A model generated the notes under the pieces. That model was not told the origin of the DNA. It saw only the letters and a list, made by a program, of their open reading frames with translations, and did no database searches. 64,000 nt of DNA, taken from positions 1 through 64,000 of the forward strand of contig CATJTQ010000081.1 in NCBI GenBank assembly GCA_949743325.1, written 5' to 3'. Within the stretch, counting starts at the first letter, position 1. Every line of letters starts with the position of its first letter. This stretch comes from an uncultured Lachnospiraceae bacterium (GTDB lineage: Bacteria > Bacillota > Clostridia > Lachnospirales > Lachnospiraceae). This document shows positions 16,186 through 25,889 of the stretch, one piece after another. The translations under genes and the position numbers were made by a program.

Positions 16186-17508
16186 ATGTCAAAACCAATA
16201 GTAGCGATAGTAGGAAGACCGAATGTAGGCAAATCAACTCTTTTTAACGCACTTGCGGGAGAGAAAATATCGATTGTAAAAGATACGCCCGGAGTGACAA
16301 GGGATAGAATTTATACAGACATAAATTGGCTTAATATAAATTTTACTCTTATAGATACAGGGGGAATTGAGCCGGAAAGCGACGATATTATACTGTCGCA
16401 GATGCGTGAACAGGCGCTTATTGCAATGGACACATCAGATGTGATTATTTTTCTTGTAGATGTAAGACAGGGGTTGGTTGATGCAGATTCAAAGGTTGCA
16501 GATTTGCTTAGACGTTCAAAGAAGCCAGTTGTTTTAGTTGTAAATAAAGTAGATGATTTTGAGAAGATGATGCCGGATGTATATGAGTTTTATAATCTTG
16601 GCATTGGTGAGCCAGTTCCTATTTCTGCTGGACAGAAGCTAGGCATTGGAGATATGCTTGAGACTGTAACAGCACATTTTGATTATACGTCTCTTGATGA
16701 AGACGACGACGGCAGACCAAGAATTGCTGTTGTCGGAAAACCGAATGTAGGTAAATCATCTCTTATCAATAAGCTTCTTGGTGAAAATCGTGTAATTGTT
16801 TCAGATGTGGCGGGAACAACAAGGGATGCAATTGATACCGAAGTTATACATCAAGGCAAACCATATGTGTTTATTGATACGGCAGGTTTAAGGAGAAAAA
16901 GTAAGATCAAGGAAGAGCTTGAGCGTTATAGTATAATAAGAACTGTGTCGGCTGTTGAGAGATCAGATGTTGTTATTGTAATGATAGACGCTGAGGAAGG
17001 CGTAACAGAACAGGATGCTAAGATTGCCGGTATTGCACATGAACGTGGAAAAGGTATAATTATAGCAGTTAACAAGTGGGATACAATAGAGAAAGATAAT
17101 AAAACTATTTATGAGTATACTGATAAAATAAGAAATACATTGTCATTTATGCCATATGCAGAGATGATTTTTATATCGGCTGAGACAGGGCAGAGAGTAA
17201 ATAAACTGTTTGAAGTTATTGAGGCAGTAATAGAAAATCATGCTCTTAGAATTGCCACAGGAGTATTAAATGAGATTGTATCCGAGGCGGTTGCGATGCA
17301 TCAGCCGCCTTCAGATAAAGGAAAACGTCTAAAACTATACTACGTGACACAGGTTGCTGTAAAACCGCCTACATTTGTAATATTTGTTAATGATAAGAAA
17401 TTGATGCATTTTTCATATTTGCGGTATTTAGAAAATAGAATTAGAGATGCATTTGGTTTTAAAGGAACATCATTAAAATTTTTTGTTAGAGAACGAAAGG
17501 AATCTTAA
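16186..17508 (+). CDS. der: Ribosome-associated GTPase Der (EngA)
   Basis: The 440-residue product has two tandem GTPase domains, a hallmark of Der, which is needed for 50S assembly. P-loops are GRPNVGKST near residue 10 and GKPNVGKSS near residue 180. G3 motifs are DTGG and DTAG, and G4 motifs are NKVD and NKWD. A C-terminal KH-like domain ends with FVRERK. Start ATG 16186 follows AAGGAG at good spacing; the open frame 13 codons upstream has no RBS. It lies ahead of plsY and gpsA with only two bases before plsY, so the three are co-transcribed. Confidence 0.97.
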   Translation: MSKPIVAIVGRPNVGKSTLFNALAGEKISIVKDTPGVTRDRIYTDINWLNINFTLIDTGGIEPESDDIILSQMREQALIAMDTSDVIIFLVDVRQGLVDADSKVADLLRRSKKPVVLVVNKVDDFEKMMPDVYEFYNLGIGEPVPISAGQKLGIGDMLETVTAHFDYTSLDEDDDGRPRIAVVGKPNVGKSSLINKLLGENRVIVSDVAGTTRDAIDTEVIHQGKPYVFIDTAGLRRKSKIKEELERYSIIRTVSAVERSDVVIVMIDAEEGVTEQDAKIAGIAHERGKGIIIAVNKWDTIEKDNKTIYEYTDKIRNTLSFMPYAEMIFISAETGQRVNKLFEVIEAVIENHALRIATGVLNEIVSEAVAMHQPPSDKGKRLKLYYVTQVAVKPPTFVIFVNDKKLMHFSYLRYLENRIRDAFGFKGTSLKFFVRERKES

Positions 17509-17510
17509 AA

Positions 17511-18167
17511 ATGTTGTATAGAATAATTTGTTTGATTATAGGATATATTTTTGGTCTTATTCAAACGGCATATATTTATGGGGAGATTAAGCATATAGAT
17601 ATAAGAGAACATGGCAGCGGTAATGCAGGTACTACTAATGCTCTTAGAACATTGGGAAAAAAGGCAGGATTAATAACATTTCTTGGTGATACTTTAAAAC
17701 CTGTTGCTGCTATGGCAATATGTTATTTTATATTTAGAGACAGAGCGCCCGAATCTGTTAAGGCGTTAATATTATATGCTGGGGCAGGCGCAATGATGGG
17801 ACATGTTTTTCCTGTGTATTTAGGATTTAGAGGAGGAAAGGGTATTGCTACGCTTGGCGGGGTGGGAATTTTCTTTTCATGTCTTTCTGGTATATGGTTT
17901 GCATTACCGATAAGCATAATTATATTTATATTAATAGTTGCTGTTACAAAATATGTTTCATTGGGTTCAATTATTATGCTTGTAAGTTATTTGGTTCAGC
18001 TTATAATATATGGACAGCTTGGTATCTGCAAAGTTGAAGTTCCATATTTGTATGAATGTTATGGAATATATTTTATTATATGTGCAATAGCTATTATAAA
18101 ACATTCTGCTAATATAAGGAGACTTTTGTCAGGTACTGAAAATAAAATTGGAAGTAAAAATAAATAA
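17511..18167 (+). CDS. plsY: Glycerol-3-phosphate acyltransferase PlsY
   Basis: PlsY moves an acyl group from acyl phosphate to glycerol 3-phosphate, the first step of phospholipid synthesis in Gram-positive bacteria. The 218-residue membrane protein has five to six hydrophobic segments. Family motifs are REHGSGNAGTTNALRTLGKKAG near residue 32 (in broken form), HVFPVYLGFRGGKGIAT near residue 103, and a C-terminal HSANIRRLLSGTENK. The partner enzyme GpsA, which makes its substrate, is the next gene. Confidence 0.96.
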   Translation: MLYRIICLIIGYIFGLIQTAYIYGEIKHIDIREHGSGNAGTTNALRTLGKKAGLITFLGDTLKPVAAMAICYFIFRDRAPESVKALILYAGAGAMMGHVFPVYLGFRGGKGIATLGGVGIFFSCLSGIWFALPISIIIFILIVAVTKYVSLGSIIMLVSYLVQLIIYGQLGICKVEVPYLYECYGIYFIICAIAIIKHSANIRRLLSGTENKIGSKNK

Positions 18168-18184
18168 AAAGGGAGAATAACATT

Positions 18185-19195
18185 ATGGCAAATATTGGAA
18201 TAATCGGAGCAGGAAGCTGGGGAACCGCACTTGCATGGCTGTTAAATAATAATGGACATAAAGTGCAAATATGGTCAGTTGTCGCAGAAGAGATAGATAT
18301 GTTAAAGAAAAATCATGAGCATTTGGACAAATTACCAGGAGTAAAGTTATCTGAAGATATGGAATTTACAACTGATCTAAAAGAGGCTATAGAGGGAAAA
18401 GAAATACTTGTGACAGCTGTTCCGTCGCCTGTTGTACGTTCTGTAGCACAGCAGATGAAGCCATATGTGGTTGCTGGTCAAATAATAGTAAATGTTGCCA
18501 AGGGTATCGAAGAGTCAACGCTGATGACATTAACCAGTGTTATAGAGCAGGAAATACCTTGTGCAACGGTCGCAGCTCTCTCCGGCCCAAGTCATGCGGA
18601 AGAGGTGGGAAAAGGAATGCCTACTACCTGTGTAGTTGGTGCACATAAAAAAGAAATTGCCGAAAAACTTCAGGCTATATTTATGAGTGATGTGTTCAGA
18701 GTATATACAAATCCTGATCTTATAGGCATGGAAATAGGTGCATCGCTTAAAAATGTAATTGCATTGGCAGCAGGAATGGCTGATGGTTTGGGATGTGGAG
18801 ACAATATAAAAGCAGCGCTTATTACAAGAGGTATTGTTGAGATTTCTCGTCTTGGAATGGCTATGGGAGGAAAAGCAGAGACTTTTGCAGGTCTAACGGG
18901 AATTGGAGATTTGATTGTAACTTGCGCCAGTGTTCATAGCAGGAACAGAAGGGCAGGTATTTTAATTGGAAAAGGGTGTACCGCTGACGAGGCAATGAAA
19001 GAGGTTAAGATGGTTGTTGAAGGAGTATATTCTGCCAAGGCCGCAGTCGCTCTTGGCAAGAAATATAATGTCTCACTTCCAATTATTGAACAGGTCAGTG
19101 AAGTATTATTTGGAGAAAAAAAAGCAAGAGAAGCTATGAAAGATTTAATGTTAAGGGATAAAACATCAGAAAACAACAGTCTTGAGTGGAAATAA
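18185..19195 (+). CDS. gpsA: NAD(P)-dependent glycerol-3-phosphate dehydrogenase
   Basis: GpsA reduces dihydroxyacetone phosphate to glycerol 3-phosphate for lipid synthesis. The 336 residues begin with the Rossmann motif GIIGAGSWGTALAWLL. Further landmarks are VNVAKGIEE, ALSGPSHAEEV, and the catalytic lysine region GASLKNVIALAAGMADGLG. TFAGLTGIGDLIVTC and HSRNR lie near the end. It follows plsY by 17 bases and shares its operon. RBS is GGGAG. Confidence 0.97.
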   Translation: MANIGIIGAGSWGTALAWLLNNNGHKVQIWSVVAEEIDMLKKNHEHLDKLPGVKLSEDMEFTTDLKEAIEGKEILVTAVPSPVVRSVAQQMKPYVVAGQIIVNVAKGIEESTLMTLTSVIEQEIPCATVAALSGPSHAEEVGKGMPTTCVVGAHKKEIAEKLQAIFMSDVFRVYTNPDLIGMEIGASLKNVIALAAGMADGLGCGDNIKAALITRGIVEISRLGMAMGGKAETFAGLTGIGDLIVTCASVHSRNRRAGILIGKGCTADEAMKEVKMVVEGVYSAKAAVALGKKYNVSLPIIEQVSEVLFGEKKAREAMKDLMLRDKTSENNSLEWK

Positions 19196-19224
19196 AATAT
19201 TTTTGTTCATTTTGTAGAAAAAGC

Positions 19225-19253
19225 TGGAAAAATACTTCTGAATTTGATACAAT
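19225..19253 (+). promoter_or_regulatory. Weak candidate promoter of the chemoreceptor gene
   Basis: TGGAAA (19225-19230) and TACAAT (19248-19253) are 17 bases apart. The next 200 bases before the gene hold a short ATAACAA/TTGTTAT palindrome. I found no sigma-D motility promoter or known riboswitch there. Confidence 0.3.
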
Positions 19254-19451
19254 AATAACAAATAGTTGTTATCGTGTTGTTCTGTATTGTTAAACGGTTT
19301 AAGCGAGTTATAACTTTATTCTTACAATTGATTAGATAAGTGACTGTGAAAATAAATCAGTGGAGCTCGCTGCATTGCAAGTTGGACATTATTTTTAGTA
19401 GCATATTTAAGAAGTTAATATTTAGGGCAGCACGGGAGAAGGAGGAGCAGT

Positions 19452-21479
19452 ATGAAGAGCAGAAAAGGTAACAAGCTGTTGAGTATATTGAGTACAGGTG
19501 AAAAAAAAGGTGAATTTGTCAGTATTGAGAAAAAAATTTCTGTTAGATTTGCACAGATTATTTTGTTGTGCTGTATTGTATTGGGAATTATCACATCTGT
19601 TTTAAGTTATATTTCATCTATTAGTGCGGTTTCTGAAACGATAGATGATACTTCGGATGTTGCTGCCGATTATGTGTCCGCAGCATTACAGCAGTATGTT
19701 GCGGTTGCATATGAGACAGGAAGTATTGCAAGGCTGTCGGATCCAGACAGATCAGCGAAAGAAAAAGAAGATATTTTAAAAAAGAAAGTGGAAGAACATA
19801 ATTTAGACAATGCGTTTCTTCTTGACAGTGATGGTGTTGATATAATTACTGGTACAGACCTTTCTGACAGAGATTATTTTAAGGAAGCAATTAATGGAAA
19901 AACATTTGTTTCCACTCCTGTATACAGTGATGTTACAAATGCTGTTTCATTTGCTGTGGCAGCGCCTTTGTGGGAAGGCGGAAATCCAGGTACTAAAGCG
20001 GTTGGCGTTGTTGTATATATTCCTAATGGAGAATTTCTAAATGATATCATGCGTTCAATAAAGGTTGGAGAAGGCGGAACAGCTTTTATGCTTGATGCTG
20101 ATGGAATTACAATTGCAGATATTGATTCTTCTCTTGTAGGAGTGGAAGATAGTATTGCATTGGGTGATAATAATTGGAAACTTAGAAAATATAGTGCAAT
20201 ATGTAAAAAAATGATTGCCGGAGAAAACGGAACAGGTACATATTCATATGGAGGAGTAACGAAGGTAGTTGCATATTCGCCGATTCCTGATCTTAATGGA
20301 TGGAGTATTGGTGTAGCTGCTGTGCGTAACGAATTTCTTGGAATGTTCTATTTGTCTCTTGTTGTTACCATTATTATTGTAATAGTATTTACAGTATTTG
20401 GCATAAGAAATGGTGTTAAATTAGGAAAAAAAGTTGTTAAACCAATAACAGTTGTTGTTGATCGGCTTAAACTTTTATCAGAAGGAGACTTACATTCAGA
20501 TGCGCCTCACCCGGAAACTAATGATGAAACAGCGATATTGATGAACAGTCTTGAACAGACAATAAAGGATTTAAGAGTAGTTATTTCAGATATTGACAGC
20601 CATTTGGCAGAGTTGTCAGATGGAAACTTTTTGATAACTGTTGGCACTGATTTTAAGGGAGATTTTTCACAAATCAGTCAGTCGTTTGACGGAATTATTA
20701 AATCGTTAAGCGCTGCAATGAGAGAGATTGACGGCAATGCCGGAAGTGTACAAAATGGTGCTATGGACTTAGCTGGGGCTGCTCAAATGCTTGCAGAAGG
20801 CGCAACTGATCAGGCAAGTGCAATAGAAGAATTGACAGCAACAATTGCAAATATTTCAGAGAAGATTTATGTGAATGCTAGAAATGCAGAAAAGGCAAGA
20901 GATATAGTTGTTGGGATGAATGATCAGATTATTGAAAGCAATGAACATATGAAAAAGAGTACAGAAGCAATGAATAATATAAAAGATGCTTCGAATAAAA
21001 TTGCAGAAATTATCAGCAGTATAGAAGAAATTGCTGATCAGACCGCATTGTTAGCGCTTAATGCGTCTATTGAGGCAGCAAGGGCGGGAGAAAACGGACG
21101 TGGATTTGCAGTTGTTGCCACACAGGTTGGAGTTCTTGCAGATCAAAGTTCAGAGGCTGCAAGGAATACAAAAGACTTAATACAAAATGCTATATCTGCA
21201 GTGGAAGATGGAATGCAGCTTGCCAATTCTACAGCCGAATCATTATTGGCAGTTGTTGACAATGTGAAAGTAGTTAATGATTCTATGACTGAGATAGCAG
21301 AAGCTTCAGATAATCAAGCTGTAGCAGCAGCTCAGATATCAGAAGGAATAAATCAGATTGCAGGTGTTGTTGAATCTAACTCAGCAACATCAGAAGAGAG
21401 TGCTGCTGCTTCACAAGAATTGTCGGGTCAGGCAGATAATTTAAAATCCTTAGTCGGCAGATTTAGATATGAGGCTTAA
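19452..21479 (+). CDS. Methyl-accepting chemotaxis protein, dCache sensor type
   Basis: This 675-residue transmembrane chemoreceptor has TM1 at about residues 30-55 and an extracellular sensor of roughly 240 residues. The sensor includes [22 protein letters not shown], split across the PAS-like fold, which is typical of dCache_1. TM2 lies at about residues 298-322, followed by a HAMP segment and a long cytoplasmic coiled coil. The hairpin tip carries the conserved [22 protein letters not shown], split around residues 525-550, which docks CheA and CheW. No che genes are adjacent. RBS GGAGGAG and ATG are clear. With YlqG/YlqH it suggests a motile or chemotactic organism, but the ligand is unknown. 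Confidence 0.95.
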   Translation: MKSRKGNKLLSILSTGEKKGEFVSIEKKISVRFAQIILLCCIVLGIITSVLSYISSISAVSETIDDTSDVAADYVSAALQQYVAVAYETGSIARLSDPDRSAKEKEDILKKKVEEHNLDNAFLLDSDGVDIITGTDLSDRDYFKEAINGKTFVSTPVYSDVTNAVSFAVAAPLWEGGNPGTKAVGVVVYIPNGEFLNDIMRSIKVGEGGTAFMLDADGITIADIDSSLVGVEDSIALGDNNWKLRKYSAICKKMIAGENGTGTYSYGGVTKVVAYSPIPDLNGWSIGVAAVRNEFLGMFYLSLVVTIIIVIVFTVFGIRNGVKLGKKVVKPITVVVDRLKLLSEGDLHSDAPHPETNDETAILMNSLEQTIKDLRVVISDIDSHLAELSDGNFLITVGTDFKGDFSQISQSFDGIIKSLSAAMREIDGNAGSVQNGAMDLAGAAQMLAEGATDQASAIEELTATIANISEKIYVNARNAEKARDIVVGMNDQIIESNEHMKKSTEAMNNIKDASNKIAEIISSIEEIADQTALLALNASIEAARAGENGRGFAVVATQVGVLADQSSEAARNTKDLIQNAISAVEDGMQLANSTAESLLAVVDNVKVVNDSMTEIAEASDNQAVAAAQISEGINQIAGVVESNSATSEESAAASQELSGQADNLKSLVGRFRYEA

Positions 21480-21617
21480 TAAATAGATATGAAGAGGATT
21501 CTGCTCTTGTATTGGATAAGAATTGTAATACAAAAGAGTTAGAATTGATTTGAGTGAGTTGCAAGATTATTTTAAGAAGATTTTATGAGAATACGCGTTG
21601 AATGATTAATTAAAATG

Positions 21618-21661
21618 GTCTGTCAAATTATCGGTTGTTGCCGGATTTGACAGACTTTTTT
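21618..21661 (+). terminator. Strong intrinsic terminator after the chemoreceptor
   Basis: GTCTGTCAAAT (21618-21628) pairs perfectly with ATTTGACAGAC (21645-21655), followed by TTTTTT. A tCGG/CCGg pair sits in the loop. Confidence 0.85.
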
Positions 21662-21703
21662 GATTTTTGTTTATAGCAAAAAAATCAGTGGATTATTAAA
21701 ATA

Positions 21704-22174
21704 TTATACTGCTCTAATTGCTCCAAATATACCTGAGCCTGCAACCCCCATTATAATACCGGCCAGAAGTACTCCAAGCATAACGGCTAAAATACTTGAT
21801 TTAAAATCCATATCTAACAGACTGGCTGCTAATGTTCCTGTCCATGCGCCTGTACCTGGAAGCGGAATACCAACAAATAGTAAAAGTGCGATAAAAAGTC
21901 CGCGTCCTGCTTTGGACTGTAATTTCTCTCCACCCTTATGTCCTTTTTCAAGACAAAATGAGAAAAATCTTCCGATATACGGTTTGTCAACGCCCCATTC
22001 AAGCACTTTTCTGGCAAATAAGTAAATAATTGGAACAGGAAGCATATTTCCTATTATACATACAATGTATGATGATATAAGAGGAAGATCGGCTCCTGTC
22101 GCGTAAAGCATAGCGCCGCGCAGTTCAATAAGCGGAACCATAGAGATAAAGAAAATAATTAAATAGTCTAGCAT
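21704..22174 (-). CDS. Small multidrug-export family membrane protein
   Basis: The 156-residue membrane protein matches the family called small multi-drug export protein. Landmarks are the N-terminal FFISMVPLIELRGAMLYA and PVPIIYLFARK, followed by GRGLFIALLLFVGIPLPGTGAWTG. The name is historical and transport has not been shown for most members. The PLPGTG-type re-entrant-looking motif recalls the wider DedA/VTT-like superfamily. It is encoded 22 bases downstream of hisC and may be in the same minus-strand unit. RBS is AAAGGA. Confidence 0.85.
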   Translation of the reverse strand: MLDYLIIFFISMVPLIELRGAMLYATGADLPLISSYIVCIIGNMLPVPIIYLFARKVLEWGVDKPYIGRFFSFCLEKGHKGGEKLQSKAGRGLFIALLLFVGIPLPGTGAWTGTLAASLLDMDFKSSILAVMLGVLLAGIIMGVAGSGIFGAIRAV

Positions 22175-22196
22175 AATAAATCCTTTCTTAATTAAA

Positions 22197-23279
22197 TTAT
22201 ATAAGCGATTGTCTAACAGATAACTTGTTAATATAGTTTTTTAAAAAATTGATCATAGTATTCATCTCCTCGTCTGTTCCTATAGTTATACGAAGAAAAT
22301 TATTTATTCTTGGTTTGTCAAAATATCTTACAAAGATATTATTTTGTTTTAAGGCTAAAAATAATTCTTTTGCTGGTATATCTTTGTGGCGGGCAAAAAT
22401 AAAATTCGCCATAGAGTCGGGAAAGGAAAAACCTATTTTTGCCAGTTGTTTTTTTGTCATCTCTCTTGTATCAATTATTTTTTTAACAGTTTTATTAAAA
22501 TGTGCTTTATCTTTTATACAGGCAGCGCCTAAATTTAATGCCGTCTGATTCATTGTGTATGAATTAAATGAATATTTTGCATCATTTAGATATTTTATAA
22601 GTATTGGACTGCCAATTGCAAAGCCGATTCTCATTCCTGCCATAGAGCGGGATTTAGAAAAAGTCTGAACTATAAGCAGGTTATCATATTTATCTATTAG
22701 TTTAATTGCGCTCTCACCGCCAAAATCAATATATGCCTCATCAATTATGACTATTACATCCGAGTTGTATTTGACAATATCTTCTATTGTTGAGAGCGGC
22801 TGATAAAGTCCTGTAGGTGCATTAGGATTTGGAAATATAATACCGCCGTTCTCTTTTTTATAATCTTCGGGATTTATAAAAAAATTATTGTCAAGTTCAG
22901 GAGTAAGGTATGGTATTCCAAAAAGTTCTGCCCATACATCATAAAATGAATATGTTATGTCAGGAAATAAAATAGGTTTGTCTGAGTTGAAAAATGTTAA
23001 AAAAGCCATGGCTAACACATCATCAGAACCAATGCCAGTAAAAACTTGATTATCACTAATGTTATAATATTCAGCAATAGCTTTAACTAATATATTACAT
23101 GTTGGATCAGGATAAAGTCTTAAATTATTATAGTCAATTTCCGAAATTGCCTTGAGTACATTTTCAGAAGGTGGATATGGGTTTTCATTGGTGTTTAATT
23201 TAATAATATTAATGTTGTCTGGCTGTTCGCCGGGTACATAAGGAACAACCTTGCGAACATTTTTTTCCCATTTGTTCAT
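22197..23279 (-). CDS. hisC: Histidinol-phosphate aminotransferase
   Basis: This PLP enzyme of fold type I converts imidazole acetol phosphate to histidinol phosphate, and often also acts on aromatic amino acids. The 360 residues include KLNTNENPYPPS near residue 28, a PNPNAPTG motif near residue 150, DEAYIDFGG, and the PLP lysine in TFSKSRSMAGMRIG near residue 210. FLRITIGTDEEM lies near the end. No other his gene is adjacent, so a broader aminotransferase role is possible. GGAGGC precedes the start. It follows the second aminotransferase gene by 14 bases, giving a two-gene transamination unit. Confidence 0.92.
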   Translation of the reverse strand: MNKWEKNVRKVVPYVPGEQPDNINIIKLNTNENPYPPSENVLKAISEIDYNNLRLYPDPTCNILVKAIAEYYNISDNQVFTGIGSDDVLAMAFLTFFNSDKPILFPDITYSFYDVWAELFGIPYLTPELDNNFFINPEDYKKENGGIIFPNPNAPTGLYQPLSTIEDIVKYNSDVIVIIDEAYIDFGGESAIKLIDKYDNLLIVQTFSKSRSMAGMRIGFAIGSPILIKYLNDAKYSFNSYTMNQTALNLGAACIKDKAHFNKTVKKIIDTREMTKKQLAKIGFSFPDSMANFIFARHKDIPAKELFLALKQNNIFVRYFDKPRINNFLRITIGTDEEMNTMINFLKNYINKLSVRQSLI

Positions 23280-23293
23280 TCTAGCCTCCAGAT

Positions 23294-24481
23294 TTATTTG
23301 AAATATTTTTGAGCAAGTTCTTTAAATTTAGGAAGAGAGTTTTTAATTGTTTCATAAGATACACAGTAAGCAATTCTTACATATCCAGGACAGGCGAAAG
23401 CAGAGCCGGGTACAAATAATATATTGAATTGTTTTGCGGCTTCACAGAATATTTTTTCGTCAGCTACAGGTGATTTTACAAAGAGATAAAATGCTCCTTG
23501 CGGTTTAATACACTTAAAACCATATTCAATAAGACTGCTATATAGTAGTTCTCTGTTTCTGTTGTAATAAGATACATCTGTTTTTGCGTCAACGCAATCG
23601 GCTACTGCCAGCTGCATAAGAGAAGGCGCATTTACAAAGCCGAGTATTCTGTTAGCTACAGAAGCGGCAGCAGTTATGTTTTCAAAATCATCTAATTCAT
23701 TTGGCATTACCAGATATCCTATACGTTCTCCAGGAAGAGAGAGAGATTTACTGTATGAATATCCAACTATAGTATTTTTGTAATATTTGGTTAGATAAGG
23801 TACTGTAATACCATCATAAGCAAGTTCTCTATATGGTTCATCAGCAATTAAGTATATTGAAGTTCCGAGTTCTTTTTGTTTGTTTTCTAAAATTTCAGAA
23901 AGATTTTTAATTGTATCTTCTGAGTATACTACACCTGTAGGATTATTTGGGTTATTGATGATGACAGCTTTTGTTTTTGAAGTTATTTTCTGTTTAAATT
24001 CTTCTAAATTAAGCTGAAAGCTGTCGGTGTCAGGAGAAACGGCGACAATTTTTCCGTTAAAATTAGATACATAATTGTTATATTCTCCAAAATATGGTGC
24101 AAATGCTATTACTTCATCATCAGGATTCAGCAAGACTTTTAATATAACATTAAGCCCTCCGGCTGCTCCTACTGTCATTAAGATATTGGCGGAGCTGAAG
24201 TTTGTTTCATGTAGTTTGTTAAGATGTGCCGCTATTTTTTCTCTTACTTCCATATAACCTGCGTTAAGCATATAGCCATGTATTTCAACAGGGTCTTTTT
24301 TTTGCAGTATATTAATAATAGCTTCTTTTACTTCAGCAGGTGCAGCTACATTTGGATTTCCCAGGCTGAAATCAAATACATTTTCTGCCCCATATTTAGC
24401 TGCCAATTTTTTTCCTTCTTCAAACATAGCTCTTGTCACAGAAGAGTTGGCGACAAGTGTTTTCATTTTTTCTGATATCAT
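23294..24481 (-). CDS. Class I/II PLP-dependent aminotransferase
   Basis: The 395-residue aminotransferase of the aspartate aminotransferase superfamily has VFDFSLGNPNVAAP near residue 36, INNPNNPTGVVYS near residue 177 and LIADEPYRELAYDG near residue 212. The PLP lysine is in YSYSKSLSLPGERIGYLV near residue 240, and arginine in YVRIAYC near residue 375 would bind the substrate carboxylate. The exact amino acid is not readable; aspartate or aromatic amino acids are likely. It lies immediately upstream of hisC on the minus strand. RBS GAAGGA suits the start. Confidence 0.9.
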   Translation of the reverse strand: MISEKMKTLVANSSVTRAMFEEGKKLAAKYGAENVFDFSLGNPNVAAPAEVKEAIINILQKKDPVEIHGYMLNAGYMEVREKIAAHLNKLHETNFSSANILMTVGAAGGLNVILKVLLNPDDEVIAFAPYFGEYNNYVSNFNGKIVAVSPDTDSFQLNLEEFKQKITSKTKAVIINNPNNPTGVVYSEDTIKNLSEILENKQKELGTSIYLIADEPYRELAYDGITVPYLTKYYKNTIVGYSYSKSLSLPGERIGYLVMPNELDDFENITAAASVANRILGFVNAPSLMQLAVADCVDAKTDVSYYNRNRELLYSSLIEYGFKCIKPQGAFYLFVKSPVADEKIFCEAAKQFNILFVPGSAFACPGYVRIAYCVSYETIKNSLPKFKELAQKYFK

Positions 24482-24530
24482 ATTAGTCCTTCTTTCTATA
24501 TATAATTAGGTAATCATTTAAACTAAAAAA

Positions 24531-25742
24531 TTATTTTCGGTATGCAAAGTAAGGCAGTCCATTTTTCTTAGGAATATCTACAGAACCTTGTATTAGCGGC
24601 AGAGCATAATTAATAAATTCTTGTGATATATTAGTGTTATTATCTGTAATCCAATATAGAGGCACACATTTTTCCTTGTTGCACACCTCATTAACATCAA
24701 CAGTGCCATAAGCTGCCTCATATATATCCTGATCTTTTCTAAAACATGCTATCATACATCCGGTTTTTTCTGCTAAAGCTGCTGTTACAGCAAATCTTCC
24801 TGATGCTTCTGCCTCATTGACATCTGTTTCTGACAGATATTCAGCAGCGCAGCGCTGGGAAACGTTTAATTCCACAGAACGGACTTTTACGCCGAGACGT
24901 TCTTTAACTAAGTTTTCTAAATATTTTGCACATCCGTTCATACTTTTATGACCAAAATTGTCAATAATCATATCGGCAGTTTTTTCACATATAAAAGTAC
25001 CGTCGTCATTATGTATTCCCTCAGATACGCATACGATAAGCTGCTTTTTATGTTTAAAATTCTCTGTTAAAGATTTTAAAAATTCTTCTTCATCAAAATT
25101 GGTTTCGGGTAGGTAGATAAGAACAGGATTATCGTCTTTTGTCTGTCTGGCAAGTACGGTTGCAGCGGTAAGCCAACCTGCATTTCGTCCCATAATCTCA
25201 ATTATTGTCACAGTGTTTTTATCATACACTTCAGTGTCACGTCCAATTTCTTTAACTATTGATGCTGCAAATTTTGCAGCGCTGCCAAATCCTGGTGTAT
25301 GATCTGTAAGAGTTAAATCATTGTCTATAGTTTTTGGTATTCCGATAAAGCAAATCTTTGAATTTATTTTTTCTGCATATTTTGATAATTTGCTTACAGT
25401 GTCCATAGAGTCATTTCCGCCTATGTATAAGAAGGAAGATATATCATATTTTTCAAATTGCTTAAAAATATGCGGATAGAATTTATCATCTAAATCTTCT
25501 GGAAGTTTATAGCGGCATGATCCAAGATATGCTCCAGGCGTAGTTCTAAGTGCTTCTAATTCTTCATCTGATATATCAGCTAAATTCATAATTCTATCAT
25601 TGGAAAATCCTTCTATACCATTTAACATACCATATACATTATTAAATTTTTCACTTTCAAGCGCTGCTTTGGCAACGCCGTAAAGACTTGCATTGATTAC
25701 TGCCGTTGGTCCCCCTGACTGACCGACTATAATATTTTTCAT
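24531..25742 (-). CDS. pfp: Phosphofructokinase, pyrophosphate-type
   Basis: The 403-residue enzyme of the phosphofructokinase A family converts fructose 6-phosphate to fructose 1,6-bisphosphate. The N-terminal loop is VGQSGGPTAVINAS. GGNDSMDT (residues 108-115) has Asp where ATP enzymes have Gly, and PKTIDND (residues 136-142) has Lys where ATP enzymes have Gly in PGTIDND. By family knowledge these two positions indicate pyrophosphate rather than ATP as donor. MGRNAGWLTAA follows. A PPi enzyme is reversible and saves ATP, as is common in anaerobes. It has its own divergent promoter and the RBS AAGGAGG. Confidence 0.9.
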   Translation of the reverse strand: MKNIIVGQSGGPTAVINASLYGVAKAALESEKFNNVYGMLNGIEGFSNDRIMNLADISDEELEALRTTPGAYLGSCRYKLPEDLDDKFYPHIFKQFEKYDISSFLYIGGNDSMDTVSKLSKYAEKINSKICFIGIPKTIDNDLTLTDHTPGFGSAAKFAASIVKEIGRDTEVYDKNTVTIIEIMGRNAGWLTAATVLARQTKDDNPVLIYLPETNFDEEEFLKSLTENFKHKKQLIVCVSEGIHNDDGTFICEKTADMIIDNFGHKSMNGCAKYLENLVKERLGVKVRSVELNVSQRCAAEYLSETDVNEAEASGRFAVTAALAEKTGCMIACFRKDQDIYEAAYGTVDVNEVCNKEKCVPLYWITDNNTNISQEFINYALPLIQGSVDIPKKNGLPYFAYRK

Positions 25743-25793
25743 TATATATGCTGCCTCCTTCTCATATTAACATATTTTAACAGCTATCTGTTT

Positions 25794-25822
25794 ATTATAA
25801 CCAAAAATATCTTTTTCAGCAA
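25794..25822 (-). promoter_or_regulatory. Promoter of the phosphofructokinase gene
   Basis: On the minus strand TTGCTG (25822-25817) and TATAAT (25799-25794) are separated by 17 bases. It is back to back with the plus-strand promoter at 25830-25858. Confidence 0.6.
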
Positions 25823-25829
25823 CTCCTAT

Positions 25830-25858
25830 TTGACTTCTTTTTTCTAAACAATTATAAT
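25830..25858 (+). promoter_or_regulatory. Promoter of the dockerin-bearing glucosaminidase gene
   Basis: TTGACT (25830-25835) and TATAAT (25853-25858) are separated by exactly 17 bases, one of the best matches in the window. The -35 elements of the two divergent promoters are only seven bases apart. Confidence 0.7.
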
Positions 25859-25889
25859 AGATAATATTAAAAAGTGTGAAGGGAGTTTA

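Noticed and set aside
19196-19451. Possible c-di-GMP riboswitch or sigma-D promoter before the chemoreceptor
   Set aside because: Neither the conserved aptamer core nor the sigma-D hexamers could be found by eye.
21660-22025. Plus-strand ORF opposite the small export-family protein
   Set aside because: Low-complexity shadow starting within a terminator; the minus-strand protein has family motifs.
24224-24475. Plus-strand aromatic-rich ORF opposite the aminotransferase
   Set aside because: Shadow of the minus-strand aminotransferase N-terminal region; no RBS.
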